Below, piece after piece: positions 23,056-36,500 of a stretch of DNA of 64,000 nt. A model generated the notes under the pieces. It was not told the origin of the DNA. It ran no database searches and saw only the letters and a list, made by a program, of their open reading frames with translations. Each line of letters starts with the position of its first letter. Position 1 is the first letter of the stretch. Both the position numbers and the translations under genes were made by a program. Origin of the DNA: Gelatoporia subvermispora B (lineage: Eukaryota; Basidiomycota; Agaricomycetes; Polyporales; Gelatoporiaceae); NCBI GenBank assembly GCA_000320605.2, contig KB445791.1, forward strand, positions 3,584,576 to 3,648,575, read 5' to 3'.

Positions 23056-25603
23056 GGTGGCGCGCTGGAGCCTAGCAACCAACGAAGGATGCACTCGACC
23101 TCTCGAGGGCACTCACGGGCGCTAGAATGGATAGCTGATCCGTCTCGGTCCATATATGGAAACTTTCGCACAATCGTGTTCCGTTTGCCCTTGCAAGTTG
23201 TTCCCTGCCCGAGTCGGTGCTTCCACTCATCTCAAGCTCGAGGCGTCAACGCGCCGTTCGCGTCGCAAGTACTACGTCTTGGGCTACCCATTTACCTCAA
23301 GGTAGTTAGGGGTGGGACTTACAAATGCAGTGGGGGTCCTGTCCTACGGCAAGGCTGCGATATACCGGAAATGCTCCTGTCTCAATTGAAGTTCGACTAT
23401 TCCCCCGCGGCCTGCCAGATGCCTGACCGACTTTATGCGCAGTATGCTGACAAATATAGGTGATGTAGTCTACGCGATTCCCTCGCACTTGACTGATGTA
23501 TGACACTCAGCGGCATGTTATGCAACTCCCTGACTTAGGTGGCGCCGCCTAGGGTTGAGACCATCCTTTCAGGTCTTTTTTTTTGGCTCCTCGTTTATTG
23601 TCCTGCAGGGCGGCACCCTATGGTATACAATAAATACAGGTATTCCATCCAGGTCTTGGTGTTCGCAGATTCCCTGCACGAGCATATTTTGGTGAGTATC
23701 TTCCGTGTACTCGCAAGAGTCAAAAGCGACTAGCCTTGGTGGCGTCGGAACACCTAGGGTCTTGCTATCCGTACACGTCAATGAGTAAGGATATGCATTC
23801 CTACGTTTCGCTATGCATACTAGACCGGTACTAAGGCTGATGATACGTCTCATTTTTAGATGCGAGAGACCCATGTATCGCGACAGTTCGGCGCGTCGTT
23901 GGCATTAGTTTGTGATATTCTGCACTTAACGTCAGATGTCACGCGGACTGCCATCATTATCGATTCGTGGAACTCACTGGTCTGTTCGGACTGAATCTTT
24001 TTCCTTATCTAAGTAACGCGAAAGTGACTTGCACTTGTGTTTTGTGTTGTTCAGGTCTTACTAAGTATCGAGTCGGGCAGGCAGCCAAACATGTGTGTGG
24101 CCTCGTGATGCAGGTTTGATTCCTCGTTGCGGGTGATAATTTGGAAGAGATAATATGCAGTGTGTATCGTATGCATAATCACCAAACTCACGACCGCGAT
24201 AGTGACGAGTAGTGAGCGGTTGGGAGCACCGCTCCAGACGGAAACACACCACTCATCTTGCCCATGACCCGTTTCCGACACACGGAAAATCCGCGAGTCA
24301 CGTCAAGAAAGTTCTAGCACGGTCCCCGGAGACCCTCACCTTGACACTTGGCAGTCTATGACCGGTGGGGAGCACATCAGCTGCACAATTAAGGTTGGCA
24401 CGACGGCGCCGCACTGGATACTGCTGGGTGGTGACTCTTTATTGGATGACTGCGCTGCCGACCTAGTCGCCACGAGCTGTGGCGCTTTCGCGGTCCTCTG
24501 ACTCCAGACCGAAGAACGCGCAGGTTGTTCATATCCCGCCGATGCCAGTGGTACTGCCATACGACGGTACCGAAGTGGACACGACTGGGAGTTGACTCAT
24601 TTTGTTATGGCTGCTGTGGCCAAGAGGTTTCGCCGTGACCTGCGTCACGACCGGTGCGTATTACTCTGACTCTAGGCCGACATTAGGCCAGAGAATGAAC
24701 TCGTTGCACATTGTTACACGGACGTCACAGTCTTGCCGTGGAAACCGTGGGTAGCCTAAGAGCTGTTCGCAATCTGACGTGCTGCGATAGAATTGGAGGA
24801 TATCCAAACATGTATTTGGGAGGAGCTAGCTGACTGAGTCGCCGAGAAGGACAATCGATTGCCACCGATGCTTAGGCAGCCGTCACAGAGTGAGGCTCGG
24901 AAATAGCATCATCTGGTGTAACCGCTAGGGGAAGCTATGTAAGGCCGCCATGCTGTCTAGTTAATATTTTCTGGGCTATCTTGAATAGGCTAAAGTACAT
25001 GGGCGCACGATCGATTATCGAACTTGCAACTGACAGGCGTGACGTTTGAAGTGCGATGGCACAACGGTTCACGCAAGGCGGGATCTGGGGCGCTGTGGTG
25101 GACGCCGGTAGACGCTGGTGGACGAGATCTTTCCCCGAGTCACGATGAATGTAGTCAGGTGTAGTCCGTCTGGCCGGTGCCGAGACTTCCACGATCAAAG
25201 CCGGGCAGGTAATACGTTCTCACGTTAGGCGCTGAATCTGCAGTGCACTCCGAGGGTCGTCCTCGGTCAATGAGCCGCCTAGAGCTCGGGCTTGTCTGTC
25301 TGCAAGTTGATGCTCCATGATGCTGCTGAGGATGCTCGAGTATTGATGCAGGTGAGTCGTTTGACATGCAGCAATCGAGTGAGGGTAGACACGGTACGTT
25401 ATGGGCGTGATGTCAACGGAGGCAAGCCCGCTATCTTGCTTAGAAATCGAGTCGCAACTTCCCGATTCGTCGGAATTTGTGATGTTCTCGTAGTGGTAAC
25501 TTCGTAATGCACGCCGTATATAGACTCCCCATTCATGCAACATGTTCTTCGCCTGCACCCTCGTGAGGCACCGTCATCCATCCTAGTGATTGCCCAGGTA
25601 CCC
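23056..25603. promoter_or_regulatory. 2.5 kb gene-poor region, divergent promoters of EF-hand and ABC transporter genes
   Basis: No frame here has coding character, splicing consistency or a recognisable domain on either strand. A CArG/TATA-like CCATATATGG at 23150-23159 lies about 95 bp upstream of the EF-hand start. An imperfect palindrome, AGGTGGCGCCGCCT, lies near 23537-23550, and an AATAAATA at about 23629. The right end is the transporter promoter. I see no tRNA, no terminal repeats and no transposase remnant. Confidence 0.5.
25517..25523 (+). promoter_or_regulatory. TATA-like box of the ABC transporter gene
   Basis: TATATAG lies 81 bp upstream of the chosen ATG at 25604, a plausible spacing for a strongly regulated gene. 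The assignment rests on sequence and position only. Confidence 0.4.
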
Positions 25604-28600
25604 ATGGCAGACACTCCGGCGGACGACCGCACCCTTGGTGGGGACAAGACTCCTGAGCCTGATCTCCACCATGTCGACGTAGCGGAGGCCACCGCGATAT
25701 TCAATAATCTATCCCGTGTTCTGTCCGCGCGCTCGCGCATTGACACGAATGGCAAGGCGGTTTCTTCTGAAAATGAGAAGGACGTCGAGAAAGGCGGATC
25801 GGAAGAGGCGCCCTTTGACCTGCGGGAATACCTCACGACTACGAACGATGCCAACCAGAATGCCGGAATTAAGCACAAGCATGTCGGCGTTACTTGGGAG
25901 GACCTGCGGGTGGACGTACCCGGAGGTTCAGGCTACAAGGTGAGTTACTTGGCAGTTCTAGACTTATGGCAGCATGCTAAATAATCTGTAGTTTTATATC
26001 AAGACTTTCGGAGGTTTGCATTTCGTTATCCCTGGAAGGTGTACGCGTGCTGAATGTTCACAGAGGACGCCCTCAACTTTTGGTTAACCCCTCTGACTTG
26101 GTCATGGTCCCTCGCCTCTCGACTTATTCCCGCTCGAAAGAGAAATTTCGAGACTACAACCATCCTTCACGAGTGAGTTCCCCAATCTGTATGGGCTTTC
26201 CATGATAGCTGACAGTCGAGTAGATCTTCTGGTGTGCTCAAACCGGGAGAGATGTGTTTGGTTCTAGGCTGCCCTGGAGCTGGATGCACCACGTTCCTCA
26301 AAGTTATCGCGAATGACCGAAACGACTACGCAAGCATCTCCGGTGACGTTCGTTATGCTGGCATTGGCGCTCGCGAGATGGCCAAGTACTACAAGGGCGA
26401 GGCCGTCTACAACCAAGAAGGTCTGTCGGAATCAATTTGATCTCATGTATCGATTTTCTCAACATTCCATGCAGATGATATGCACATAGCAACTCTCACC
26501 GTCGCTCAGACTCTCTCGTTCGCTCTTTCATTAAAGACCCCGGGTCCCAACGGTCGTGTCCCTGGCATGACACGTAAGGAGTTTCAAGACGCTGTCCTGA
26601 ACATGCTCCTCAAGATGCTTAATATCTCGCACACCGCCAACACGTATGTCGGCGACGAATTTGTCCGTGGTGTCTCCGGAGGCGAGCGCAAGCGGGTCTC
26701 TATAACCGAGATGATGGCTACTCGTGCACACGTGCTCTGTTTCGACAATTCGACCCGTGGGCTAGATGCAAGTACTGCATTGGATTTTATCAAGGCTCTG
26801 CGTGTCATGACAGACGTGCTTGGTCAAACGACGTTCGTTACGCTGTAAGTATTCCAACTCACCTTCACGCTATCATGGCGCTTACTCAGCCTCATAGGTA
26901 CCAAGCCGGAGAGGGCATTTACAACCTATTCGACAAGGTCATGGTCCTTGATAAAGGTCGTCAGGTATATTACGGGCCTCCATCTGACGCACGAAAGTAC
27001 TTCGAGAATCTTGGCTTTAAGCCGCTACCGCGACAAAGCACGCCCGACTATCTCACCGGCTGCACTGATCCCAACGAGCGACAGTTCGCTCCTGGACGCT
27101 CCGAACTCGATGTCCCATGCACCCCCGAGGATCTCGAGGCCGCATTCCTCCGGTCTCCTTATGCACGCGATATGCAGGACTCGCTTCAGAAGTATAAATT
27201 ACAGATGGAGACAGACAAGGCGGACCAGGAAGCCTTCCGCGCTGCAGTCGCTGCAGACAAGAAACGCGGAGTGTCGAAGAAGAGCCCGTATACGCAAGGC
27301 TTCCTGAATCAAGTCCGCGCGCTCGTCGTCCGCCAGTTCCAGATGCGGCTCCAGGACCGCTTCCAGCTGATCACCAGCTTCACATTGTCGACGGTGAGCG
27401 CGCCTTTCTTACGTATGCTGGGCGCGAATATTGACTACGATCATGTTACTGTAGGTTTTGGCCTTGGTGATTGGTGGAGCATACTTTGACCTCCCGCGGG
27501 ATGCCGGGGGCGCCTTCACGAGAGGCTCCGTCATGTTCGCCGCTATGCTTACTTGCGCTTTGGACACGTTCGGCGAGATGCCTGTTCAAATGTTGGGTCG
27601 ACCGATTCTGAAGAAACAGGTAAGAAATTAGCTTGCCCGTGCGCATGAATCTCACTCTCACGGTTACCAGACGAACTACAGCTTCTATCGTCCCGCTGCT
27701 ATAGTCATTGCGAACACATTGGCGGACATTCCGTTCTCCGCTGTTCGTATCTTTATCTACGACCTTATTATCTACTTCATGGCAGGTTTGGCCCGTTCTG
27801 CCGGTGGATTCTTTACGTTCCATCTCTTTGTAAGTTCTGCAAAACTATCTGTTAATTCGTTCGCTCATTTGTACTTGCACAGACGTATATGGCTTTCCTT
27901 ACGATGCAAGGCTTCTTCCGGACGTTTGGTGTTATGTGTTCGAACTTCGATACGGCGTTTCGCTTGGCTACATTCTTCATACCTAACATGATCCAGTATG
28001 CCGGTTACATGATCCCCGTCTTCGAGATGAAGAGATGGCTGTTTTGGATCGTGAGTACACACGCAAATTTGGGCGGCATGTTACTGATAGATTCGTCGTT
28101 ATCCAGTTCTACATCAATCCGGTGTCATATGGTCAGTCTGAAAATGCCAATCCGCATGCGTTCGTGTTTTACCATTTTCCACAGCATTGTCAGGTGCACT
28201 GGAGAACGAGTTCATGCGCATAGACGTGAGTGGTCGGTGATACTGGTACAAATACGGACGATACAATGGTTTCCAATAGTTGACTTGCGATGGCCAAGAC
28301 ATTGTCCCCCGAAATGGTCCAGGAATGACAAAATATCCGTATGTCGTCTCGGTTTATTGGTACTCCAATGCTTATTCACACCCACTTGCTCAGAGAGGGC
28401 CTTGGTCCTAATCAAGTCTGCACTCTATTTGGATCAGAGCCTGGACAGGACATTGTCACAGGCCGAAACTACCTTAGCGTTGGTTATGGTCTCGATGTCT
28501 CAGATCTCTGGCGCCGCAATTTCCTAGTTCTCTGCGGGTTCTTGATTTTGTTCCAGATCACTCAGGTTCTGCTGATCGAGTACTTCCCAGTGAGTACTAC

Positions 28601-31437
28601 ACTATCTTAGTCGCGAACCGCGAACATGCTTCAACGGTTTACCAGCAATTCGGTGGCGGAGGATCTGCTGTCATCTACGCCAAGGAGACTGCTGACAATA
28701 AAGCCCGTAACGCTGCACTGCAAGAGCACAAAGCAGAACGTCGGGGCAAGTCGAAAGGTGATGTCGAAGTACAAGAGTCGAGTAACGAAAGGTGAAAACA
28801 CCCGCTGGCTGAACTGGACCTCTTCGCTCACATTCCATTCACAGCTCTACTAGATTCGAACGCAAGAGCTTCACGTGGGAGCGCATCAACTACCACGTCC
28901 CAGTTGCGGGAGGAAGTCGCAGGTTACTCCACGATGTCTATGGCTATGTCAAGCCCGGTACTCTTACCGCGTTGATGGGCGCATCCGGAGCAGGTTCTGT
29001 AACATACTTCAATATAGTCCGCATCTGCTAACGAGTCGTCCACAGGCAAAACCACATGTCTCGACGTATTGGCGCAGCGCAAGAACATTGGTGTCGTCTC
29101 TGGCGACCTCCTATTAGACGGCCGCCCATTGGGTCAGGACTTCGCCCGCAAAACAGCCTACGGTTTGTCCTTAGGTCTCGTCTATAGGATAATTATTTAC
29201 ATATATTGCAGCCGAACAGATGGACGTTCACGAGGGCACCGCCACCGTACGCGAAGCAATGCGGTTCTCTGCTTACCTGCGTCAGCCTATCGAGATTTCA
29301 ATTGAGGAGAAGAACGCGTACGTCGAGGAAATGATAGAGGTCCTTGAATTGCAAGATCTCGCAGACGCCGTCATATTCAGCCTGGGCGTTGAGGCGCGCA
29401 AGCGCCTGACTATTGGTGTCGAGCTCGCTAGCAAACCGTCTCTTCTGTTTCTGGATGAACCTACTTCCGGTCTGGACGGTCAGAGTGCTTGGAACCTTAT
29501 CCGCTTCTTGCGCAAACTCGCCGATCAGGGGCAAGCTATTCTGTGCACCATTCATCAGCCGTCGTCCTTACTCATCCAGAGCTTCGACAAGCTCCTCCTA
29601 CTCGAGCGTGGTGGCGAGACGGTGTATTTCGGCGATATCGGGGTGGACTCGGTCCACCTTCGCGACTACTTTGCCCGCCACGGCGCTCACTGTCCTCCTG
29701 ATGTCAACCCGGCAGAGGTGAATCTTCTCTCGTTCTACTTCTGATTGTGTATCACCGACAATTCCCTGTCAGTTCATGTTGGATGCGATCGGTGCTGGTC
29801 TTACACCCCGCATTGGTGACAGAGATTGGGCAGATATCTGGCTTGAGTCTCAGGAGTATGCTGGGGCACGAGCTGAAATTGAACGCATCAAATCCGAAGC
29901 ACTCGCCAAGCCCGTTGATGAAACGCCACCCTCCACATGTGAGTATGTGTAGAGTTGTACACGAGTACGATGCTGAGCTGGCTTCGTAGACGCAACTCCA
30001 TTCTGGTATCAGTTGAAGGTGGTCACCACGCGGAACAACCTGATGCTTTGGCGGTCCCCGGACTATGTCTTCAGTCGTCTCTTCGTTCACGCGTTCATCT
30101 CGCTGTTCATCTCGCTGTCGTTCCTGCAGCTTGGCAACAGCGTCCGCGATCTCCAATATCGCGTCTTCGGAATGTAAGTCGCGTCTATGCACCAGTCTGG
30201 TCAGTACACTGAATACGATGGTAGTTTCTGGGTGACAATCTTACCAGCGATTGTGATGGGACAATTGGAGCCGATGTGGATCCTCAACAGGAGTGAGTAT
30301 ATGGTCAGTAACTTCTCTTGAGTATGTTTGATTGACGTGATTTTTGTACAGGAATTTTCATTCGAGGTATGCTATAACATGCCACCGTGATCCTTGTATT
30401 CTCATTTCATTACAGAGTCGTCGAGTCGCATATATTCTCCATATGTCTTTGCTATTGGTCAGCTAATCGGCGAGTTCCCGTACTCTGTCCTGTGCGCAGT
30501 CGTGTATTGGGCCTTGATGGTGCGTTCATCTGCATGACCATTCAGAATGTCCTAGAGTCGACTGCCTTGAATCGACAGGTGTACCCTATGGGTTTCGGGA
30601 GCGGTTCAGCTGGCGTTGGGGGAACCTTCTTCCAGCTGCTGGTCACTCTGTTCATGGAGTTCTTTGGTGTGAGCTTGGGACAGCTGATTGGTGCCATATC
30701 GCCAAGCATGCAGGTCGGTACACTAAGCAGAGATGACTCTTTATTCTATACCAATGTCTTACACTGTCTATCAGATCGCCCCGCTGTTCAATCCCTTCCT
30801 CATGCTGGTGTTGAGTACGTTCTGCGGAGTTACGATCCCGTTCCCTAGCATGGAGAAGTTCTGGAGATCTTGGCTTTACCAACTTGACCCATACACGCGC
30901 ACGTTAAGTTCCATGCTGTCAACAGAACTGCAGTATGTGCTTGGATGTCATAGGCTCCCTCAGCTGCTCACCTCGCATATAGCGGTCTGGTTATCCAATG
31001 CCGAAGCTCGGAATTCACGATTTTCAATCCACCATCCGGACAAACATGTAACGATTGGGCCAGCGACTTCGTAACAGCAGTTGGAGGATATTTAGACAAT
31101 CCTAACGATACGTCTTCCTGCCGATACTGTCAATATTCCGTAGGTTTCGCATCTCCGCTTTAAACGAAACGTCGCTGATCGTGTCCGGTCAGGTCGGGGA
31201 TGAGTTCTTCACCCCACTGAACATCCAGTATTCGAACCGATGGCGAGACGCCTTCATTTTGTTCGCCTTCTGCGGTAGGTCATATCGTGTGTTCACAGTG
31301 TGCATACGCTGACACCTCATGTTGTCAGTATTCAACATCATAGTCACTATCAGTGCGTCTCTTGATCATCATTGTCTCGCTATCCGCTCACATTGCCTGC
31401 AGTCGCATCGCGTTTCCTCCGTTATGCCAAACGCTAG
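25604..31437 (+). CDS. PDR-type (ABCG) full-length ABC transporter, drug or lipid efflux
   Basis: More than twenty exons encode roughly 1,450-1,500 residues with the reverse PDR order, NBD-TMD-NBD-TMD. NBD1 has the family's degenerate Walker A ([12 protein letters not shown], Cys in place of Lys), signature [11 protein letters not shown] and a Walker B ending [11 protein letters not shown]. The first membrane half includes FYINPVSY and [14 protein letters not shown]2 is canonical: Walker [19 protein letters not shown], a signature-region motif [14 protein letters not shown], Walker [19 protein letters not shown] and the switch His in CTIHQPSS. The second half contains [14 protein letters not shown] and [13 protein letters not shown] and ends FLRYAKR. 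Such pumps export azoles, other xenobiotics or lipids at the plasma membrane; the substrate cannot be predicted. A 15-nt microexon (30352-30366) encodes part of RIFIRE. Met at 25604 is chosen; an upstream in-frame Met at 25535 would also lie downstream of the TATA-like box. Confidence 0.95.
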
Positions 31438-32719
31438 TTTGCGCCTTCACCGCGCCTTCTTAGAATCGGGAATGATTTCAAGCTAATGATCCTTCATGCA
31501 TTGCTCGCACCCATTATGAATATCGCAATAATGTCTTGGTTTAGGAACGTACTACGTTGATGCACTATACTGAAATACATAGAGTCATACACCTTAGACT
31601 GTATTTATCTCTTCTCTCTCTTTCGCAAGGTCCTGTCATGATGAAAATCATAGTGTCGTCTCGTTTCGTTGTACTGTGTGTGCAACCGCGCATTCACGCT
31701 AGACAGAGCCCTCATTGGAAATTTAGGATGTGACAAATACAGCAGGGCACTTGTGAGGGTAGCATTACCTGACCGTTGTGACATGGTCGTGGTCGGTGAC
31801 TGCCTTCAGCTTCGAGACTGTGGTATCCCGGCGCAAATAATGAATTTCTCGTACAAGGGTTCGTCGATCAAGGCCTCTCAGGCTGTACCTTGTCCCGCCT
31901 TCGTCAAGACTCATTAACATTCTTTGGATCGTCGGGCGAGATATGTCTGCCTTCTCTGGGTTCCATCCAAGCGACGTAAATGCATATCCGTTGATCTCGT
32001 GGTGTGCGAGCCTTTTCCGGGGGCACTGAAAGAGATCGTGAAATCACCACAGTTAACCCGGTCTTGCTACTCACTGCAGCTCGAGATGTTGGACTACAAT
32101 ATATGGATCACGCAGAGTGTCCAGGGCGTAAGGGATGTTATTCCGAATCTTGATTATCTAGTATTTATATATAAAAACTGTCGAAAACGACATAAATCTC
32201 TTGGCTCATAAACCCGACAATGAGATCTGGCCCATTTTTCCGACACCAGGCGGACAGGTTACGATCTCGAAGTGTGCGCGGGGAAGTAAAGTATTCGTTG
32301 GACCATCTGATACAAAGATGTGATGGGGAAGACTACTTGAGCATGCTCTAGGTTGCGTAGGCACACGTGAAGGTTGGAAGCGTCACTACCTTGGACCTAC
32401 GTACTGCTCAGCTGTGCATAGCGTGCACGGGCCGTCGCCAACGTGTCTAACCCTGCGGCCAATCATGATGCCTCAGACATGGGGCTCGAGTGTAACAGTC
32501 TTGCGCGAGAATGCAAGATTGCCGCAATGGAGCTGGACAGCAGCTTAGTCCACCAACGCGCCCGCCAGCTTCTTTCGTGGTGGTCTGAGCGGTAGATGGC
32601 GCGGGCCTCTAGACGGACGGAATCAGAACCGCACCGCTTATAGGGGTATAACAGAAGTAGGGAGTGGGCGGTATCTAACACTCATACATGACAATGTCAT
32701 TGTAATTGGCTATTCGAAT
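31438..32719. other. Convergent gene-poor region, ABC transporter / prefoldin 1
   Basis: 1.28 kb between convergent stops, unusually long for this gene-dense window. Two plus-strand frames (31669-31917 and 31924-32211) lie in tandem but match no family I know, and codon use is not convincing. An A/T-rich patch lies near 32160-32190. I see no repeat or RNA gene. Confidence 0.45.
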
Positions 32720-33299
32720 CTATTGCTTGGAAGAGCTGTGGAACTGTTGCAAGTGGTCAATGCATGGTAGGCCATTATGAGATATGCATACTCACTATGT
32801 CCCGAAGTTGATTTTGAGCATCATTGAACTGCTTCTCCAAGTATTTTGACTGCATGGATATGATTAATGACACTCCAAACAGCAGAAAGGCAGGCTACAC
32901 ACCTTCTTTACAAGATTGTTGATATCGTCGGTGAGTTCTTTCTCCTCTGCCTTGAGCTCCGACTCAAGGCTCGGCCGCGGCGCCATCATGAACCTGTCGT
33001 GACTATGTAGACATCCCTCGAGTCTATTCCAGTCTCACATACATTTTTCCAACACCCTTGTAGAGGTTTACATTCCCCTCAAGAGAGGTGATCTCTTCAA
33101 TCGTCAGCTGCAAGATGCGACGCTCTCTCTCCTTCGCCGCGATCTGTTGACGCGAGATGTTCAGAGCCCGCTGAGACTGAACAGCAGTTTGCTGTATTTG
33201 CACTAGAATCTACGTCGCCAGTACTGCTTAGACATATATCTATTGATAAGGAGCAGATGAGGGAACCTTTCGTAATGTGTCATCGGAGAGGGTCGCCAT
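32720..33299 (-). CDS. PFD1: Prefoldin subunit 1
   Basis: Five exons encode a short beta-prefoldin of about 120 residues. The start is MATLSDDTLRK. The first coiled coil is QQTAVQSQRALNISRQQIAA followed by KERERRILQLTIEEI, the linking hairpin carries NVNLYKGVGKMFMMAPR, and the second coiled coil ends LVKKSKYLEKQFNDAQNQLRDIF. The YKGVGKMF motif is diagnostic of prefoldin 1. Prefoldin is a cytosolic six-subunit chaperone that passes nascent actin and tubulin to the CCT chaperonin. The last exon (HSSSKQ-stop) depends on a GTGAGT donor after RDI; without splicing the protein would end VSMHIS instead. It is divergent from SNU114, with 253 bp between start codons. Confidence 0.9.
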
Positions 33300-33552
33300 T
33301 GAGTGGATCAGGGCAAGTGAATGCGACCGAGTCCCGCCGGCGCTTCTCGACGCGTACGCGCTGTTGAGCTTGGGCGTTTCTGCTTGTATCTGCCACCAGT
33401 GACCAGTCCTCGCGAAAAGTGTGTCTGTGCACCCCTCACTATTTCTCATCTATAGAGGACTTGTGCTTGCGCTGTGTCACTCAAGAGAGTCCTCCTACCC
33501 AATCCTCTGAGGCAGTACACGTTGCTAGTGTCTCAAGGGATTCTCGACAGCT

Positions 33553-36500
33553 ATGGCATCCTTTGAAGATTACGATGAGTTCGGAAACTACATCGGCGCC
33601 GACCTCGACTCGGATGACGAGGAGATACAGCAGGAGGAGTTTGCTCCTCAGCCAGAAGCCCGGCCGCTCGAGGGCTTTGACGAGGAGCCAATGGAAGAGG
33701 TACATGAGGACACTGCACTGATGCAGATTGACGGTTCGTGCCACCCGCTCTATCCTGAGGCCTTAAACTCAATCGGCGACACACGATACAGAACCCTCAC
33801 ACAATGCTGTGATCTTGCATGAAGACAAGCAGTACTACCCATCAGCAGAAGAAGTATATGGGGCCGATGTCGAGACGCTGGTGCAGGAGGAAGATGCTCA
33901 ACCACTTACCGAGCCGATCATTGCACCAGTGAAGCTCCGCAAGTGGACTGTAGAGGAGAAGAACATGCCGGAGACTAGGTTTGACAAAGGGTGAGCAACT
34001 TAAGATGTTCGTCCTCCATGATTTTGACCGTTACGCAGTTTCTTGCTGAACATGACTGCCTTCCCTGAGTTCATCCGGAATGTTGCTGTTGTCGGACATC
34101 TTCACCACGGCAAGACTGCTTTGATGGATATGCTCGTGTTTGAGACTCATAAGCTGGTGTGGGACTCGGATCACCAGGTTTGGCACTCATTTAGCCGTTC
34201 CATAACTCAGCTGAAGACAGTCAAATAGACCCGCTATACTGACACCCACATTTTGTCACGAGAACGAGGGATTTCTATCAAGTCCTCGCCAATGTCGCTA
34301 GTTCTGACCTCTAGTTCCGGAAAGTCGCACCTCGTTCACTTCATCGACACGCCGGGACACGTGAATTTCGTGGACGAGGTTGCATCGTCAATACGCCTCG
34401 CTGATGGTATTGTTCTCGTAGTCGACGTCGTTGAGGGGGTGAGCAGAGAAATTTGTCTATTTATCTAGCCTTTCCTGACTGCTCAATGCTCAGGTCATGG
34501 TCAACACGGAGCACATCATCCGCCATGCGATTCAAGAGGGTCTTAAGGTCACTCTTGTCGTCAACAAGATTGACCGACTGATTTTGGAGTTGCGCATCAA
34601 ACCCGCGGATGCGTACTACAAGATCAAGCACACCATCGAAGAAGTCAACACTATCATCAGGTTCGCAGATGCTCGAGCACTTGCTACTGTCTTCGTTGAT
34701 GTTAGACCTGCAGCGGTATTGACCCGAACCCGGAACTCCGACTGAGCCCTGAGAAGGGCAACGTTGCTTTCGCAAGCGCTGACATGCACTGGTGTTTCAC
34801 ACTTCGGTCATTTGCACAGATGTATGCGGACACATATGGTAAGTGAGGATAATTGAAACCACTCTGGTGATACTCACAGGTTGCCTGTACATAGGCTCTA
34901 TGGACGTGTCCGCCTTTGCAGACCGGCTCTGGGGTAACATCTACTTCAACAACGATGACCGCAAGTTCACGCGGAAGCCCGCGGATCCCGAGTCAAACAG
35001 GACGTTCGTGCACTTCATTCTCGAGCCCCTGTACAAGCTATACAGCCAAGTCCTGAGCGAAGACACCGACTCGCTCAAGGAGACCCTGCAGAACTTGGGC
35101 ATCGAGCTGCATCCGGTCATGTACAAGATGGACGTGCGGCCGCTCCTGAAAGCCGTGCTCGACCAGTTCTTTGGCCCTTCTGTTGGTTTGGTCGATATGA
35201 TCGTCGAGCACATCCCCTCACCGCTCCAGGGAACAGACGACAAAGTTGAGCGAACGTACACGGGCCCCATGTCGTCGGAGCTGGTGCAGCGCATGAAGGC
35301 GTGCGATCCCGAGGGGCCTGTCATGGTGCAGATCACGAAGCTGTACCATACTACTGACGCGCAGGCGTTCAGGGCGTTCGGTCGTGTGATCAGCGGCACT
35401 GTGCGTAAAGGGATGGACATTAAGGTGCTGGGTGAAGGCTACTCCCCAGAAGACGAGGAAGATATGGTCAAGGTTGCCGTTGAGGATATCTGGATCAGTG
35501 AGGCTCGGTGGGTATCCAGCAATGTGCTGGTGATCTTATACCTGATAGTGCCCGTGCAGCTACTTCATTCCTGCGGGGGAGGTCCCGGCTGGTAATCTGG
35601 TCCTGCTTGGCGGTGTGGACGCGTCGATTACCAAGACGGCGACCCTGGCTTCCGTCGACATTGAGGACGATCTCTACATCTTCCGCCCGATCAAGCACAT
35701 GACACAATCTGTCCTGAAGATTGCCATTGAGCCCATCGCGCCGTCGGAGCTGCCCAAGATGCTGTCTGGTTTGCGGAGTATCAACAAGTCGTATCCTCTT
35801 GTCTCGACGAAGGTCGAGGAGAGCGGCGAACATGTACTGATTGGAACGGGCGAACTCTACTTGGATTGCGTCATGCATGATCTACGGAGGTTGTTCTCGG
35901 AGATCGAGATCAAGGTGTCGGATCCCGTTACAAAATTCTGTGAGACCGTCCTCGAGACCAGCGCGTTGAAGTGCTACGCAGACACGCCGAATAAGAAGTG
36001 AGTGATCATGACACATACAGAACTGTCCGATTACTCACTTAATTCGCAGGAACCGCATTACCATGATCGCTGAACCACTTGAGCGAGGTATTGCAGAGGA
36101 TATCGAGACCGGTCGAGTCACAATGCGAATGACCCCCAAGGAGCGGGGGAAGTTCTTTGAGGAGAAGTACCAGTGGGACCTTCTCGCCTCACGGTCAATA
36201 TGGGCGTTCGGTCCGGATGACAGTGGACCGAATATCCTTTTGGATGACACACTCCCTTCCCAGGTGAGACAGACCACGAATGCGTACACGAACAAGTTAA
36301 TGGTCGAGCTTCCCAGGTCGACAAGAAACTACTTGGTACAGTCAAGGAACATATTAAACAGGGCTTCCAGTGGGGTGCTCGAGAAGGGCCATTGTGTGAT
36401 GAACGTAAGGAAGCTTCCTGATGCCAGGCTACAGGGGTTGCTGAGTGTTACACTGTAGCAATGCGCAACGTCAAGTTCCGGATATTGGACGCGAGTCTAG

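Noticed and set aside
34941..35420. 159-codon minus-strand frame inside SNU114
   Set aside because: It is a shadow of a strongly conserved SNU114 exon.
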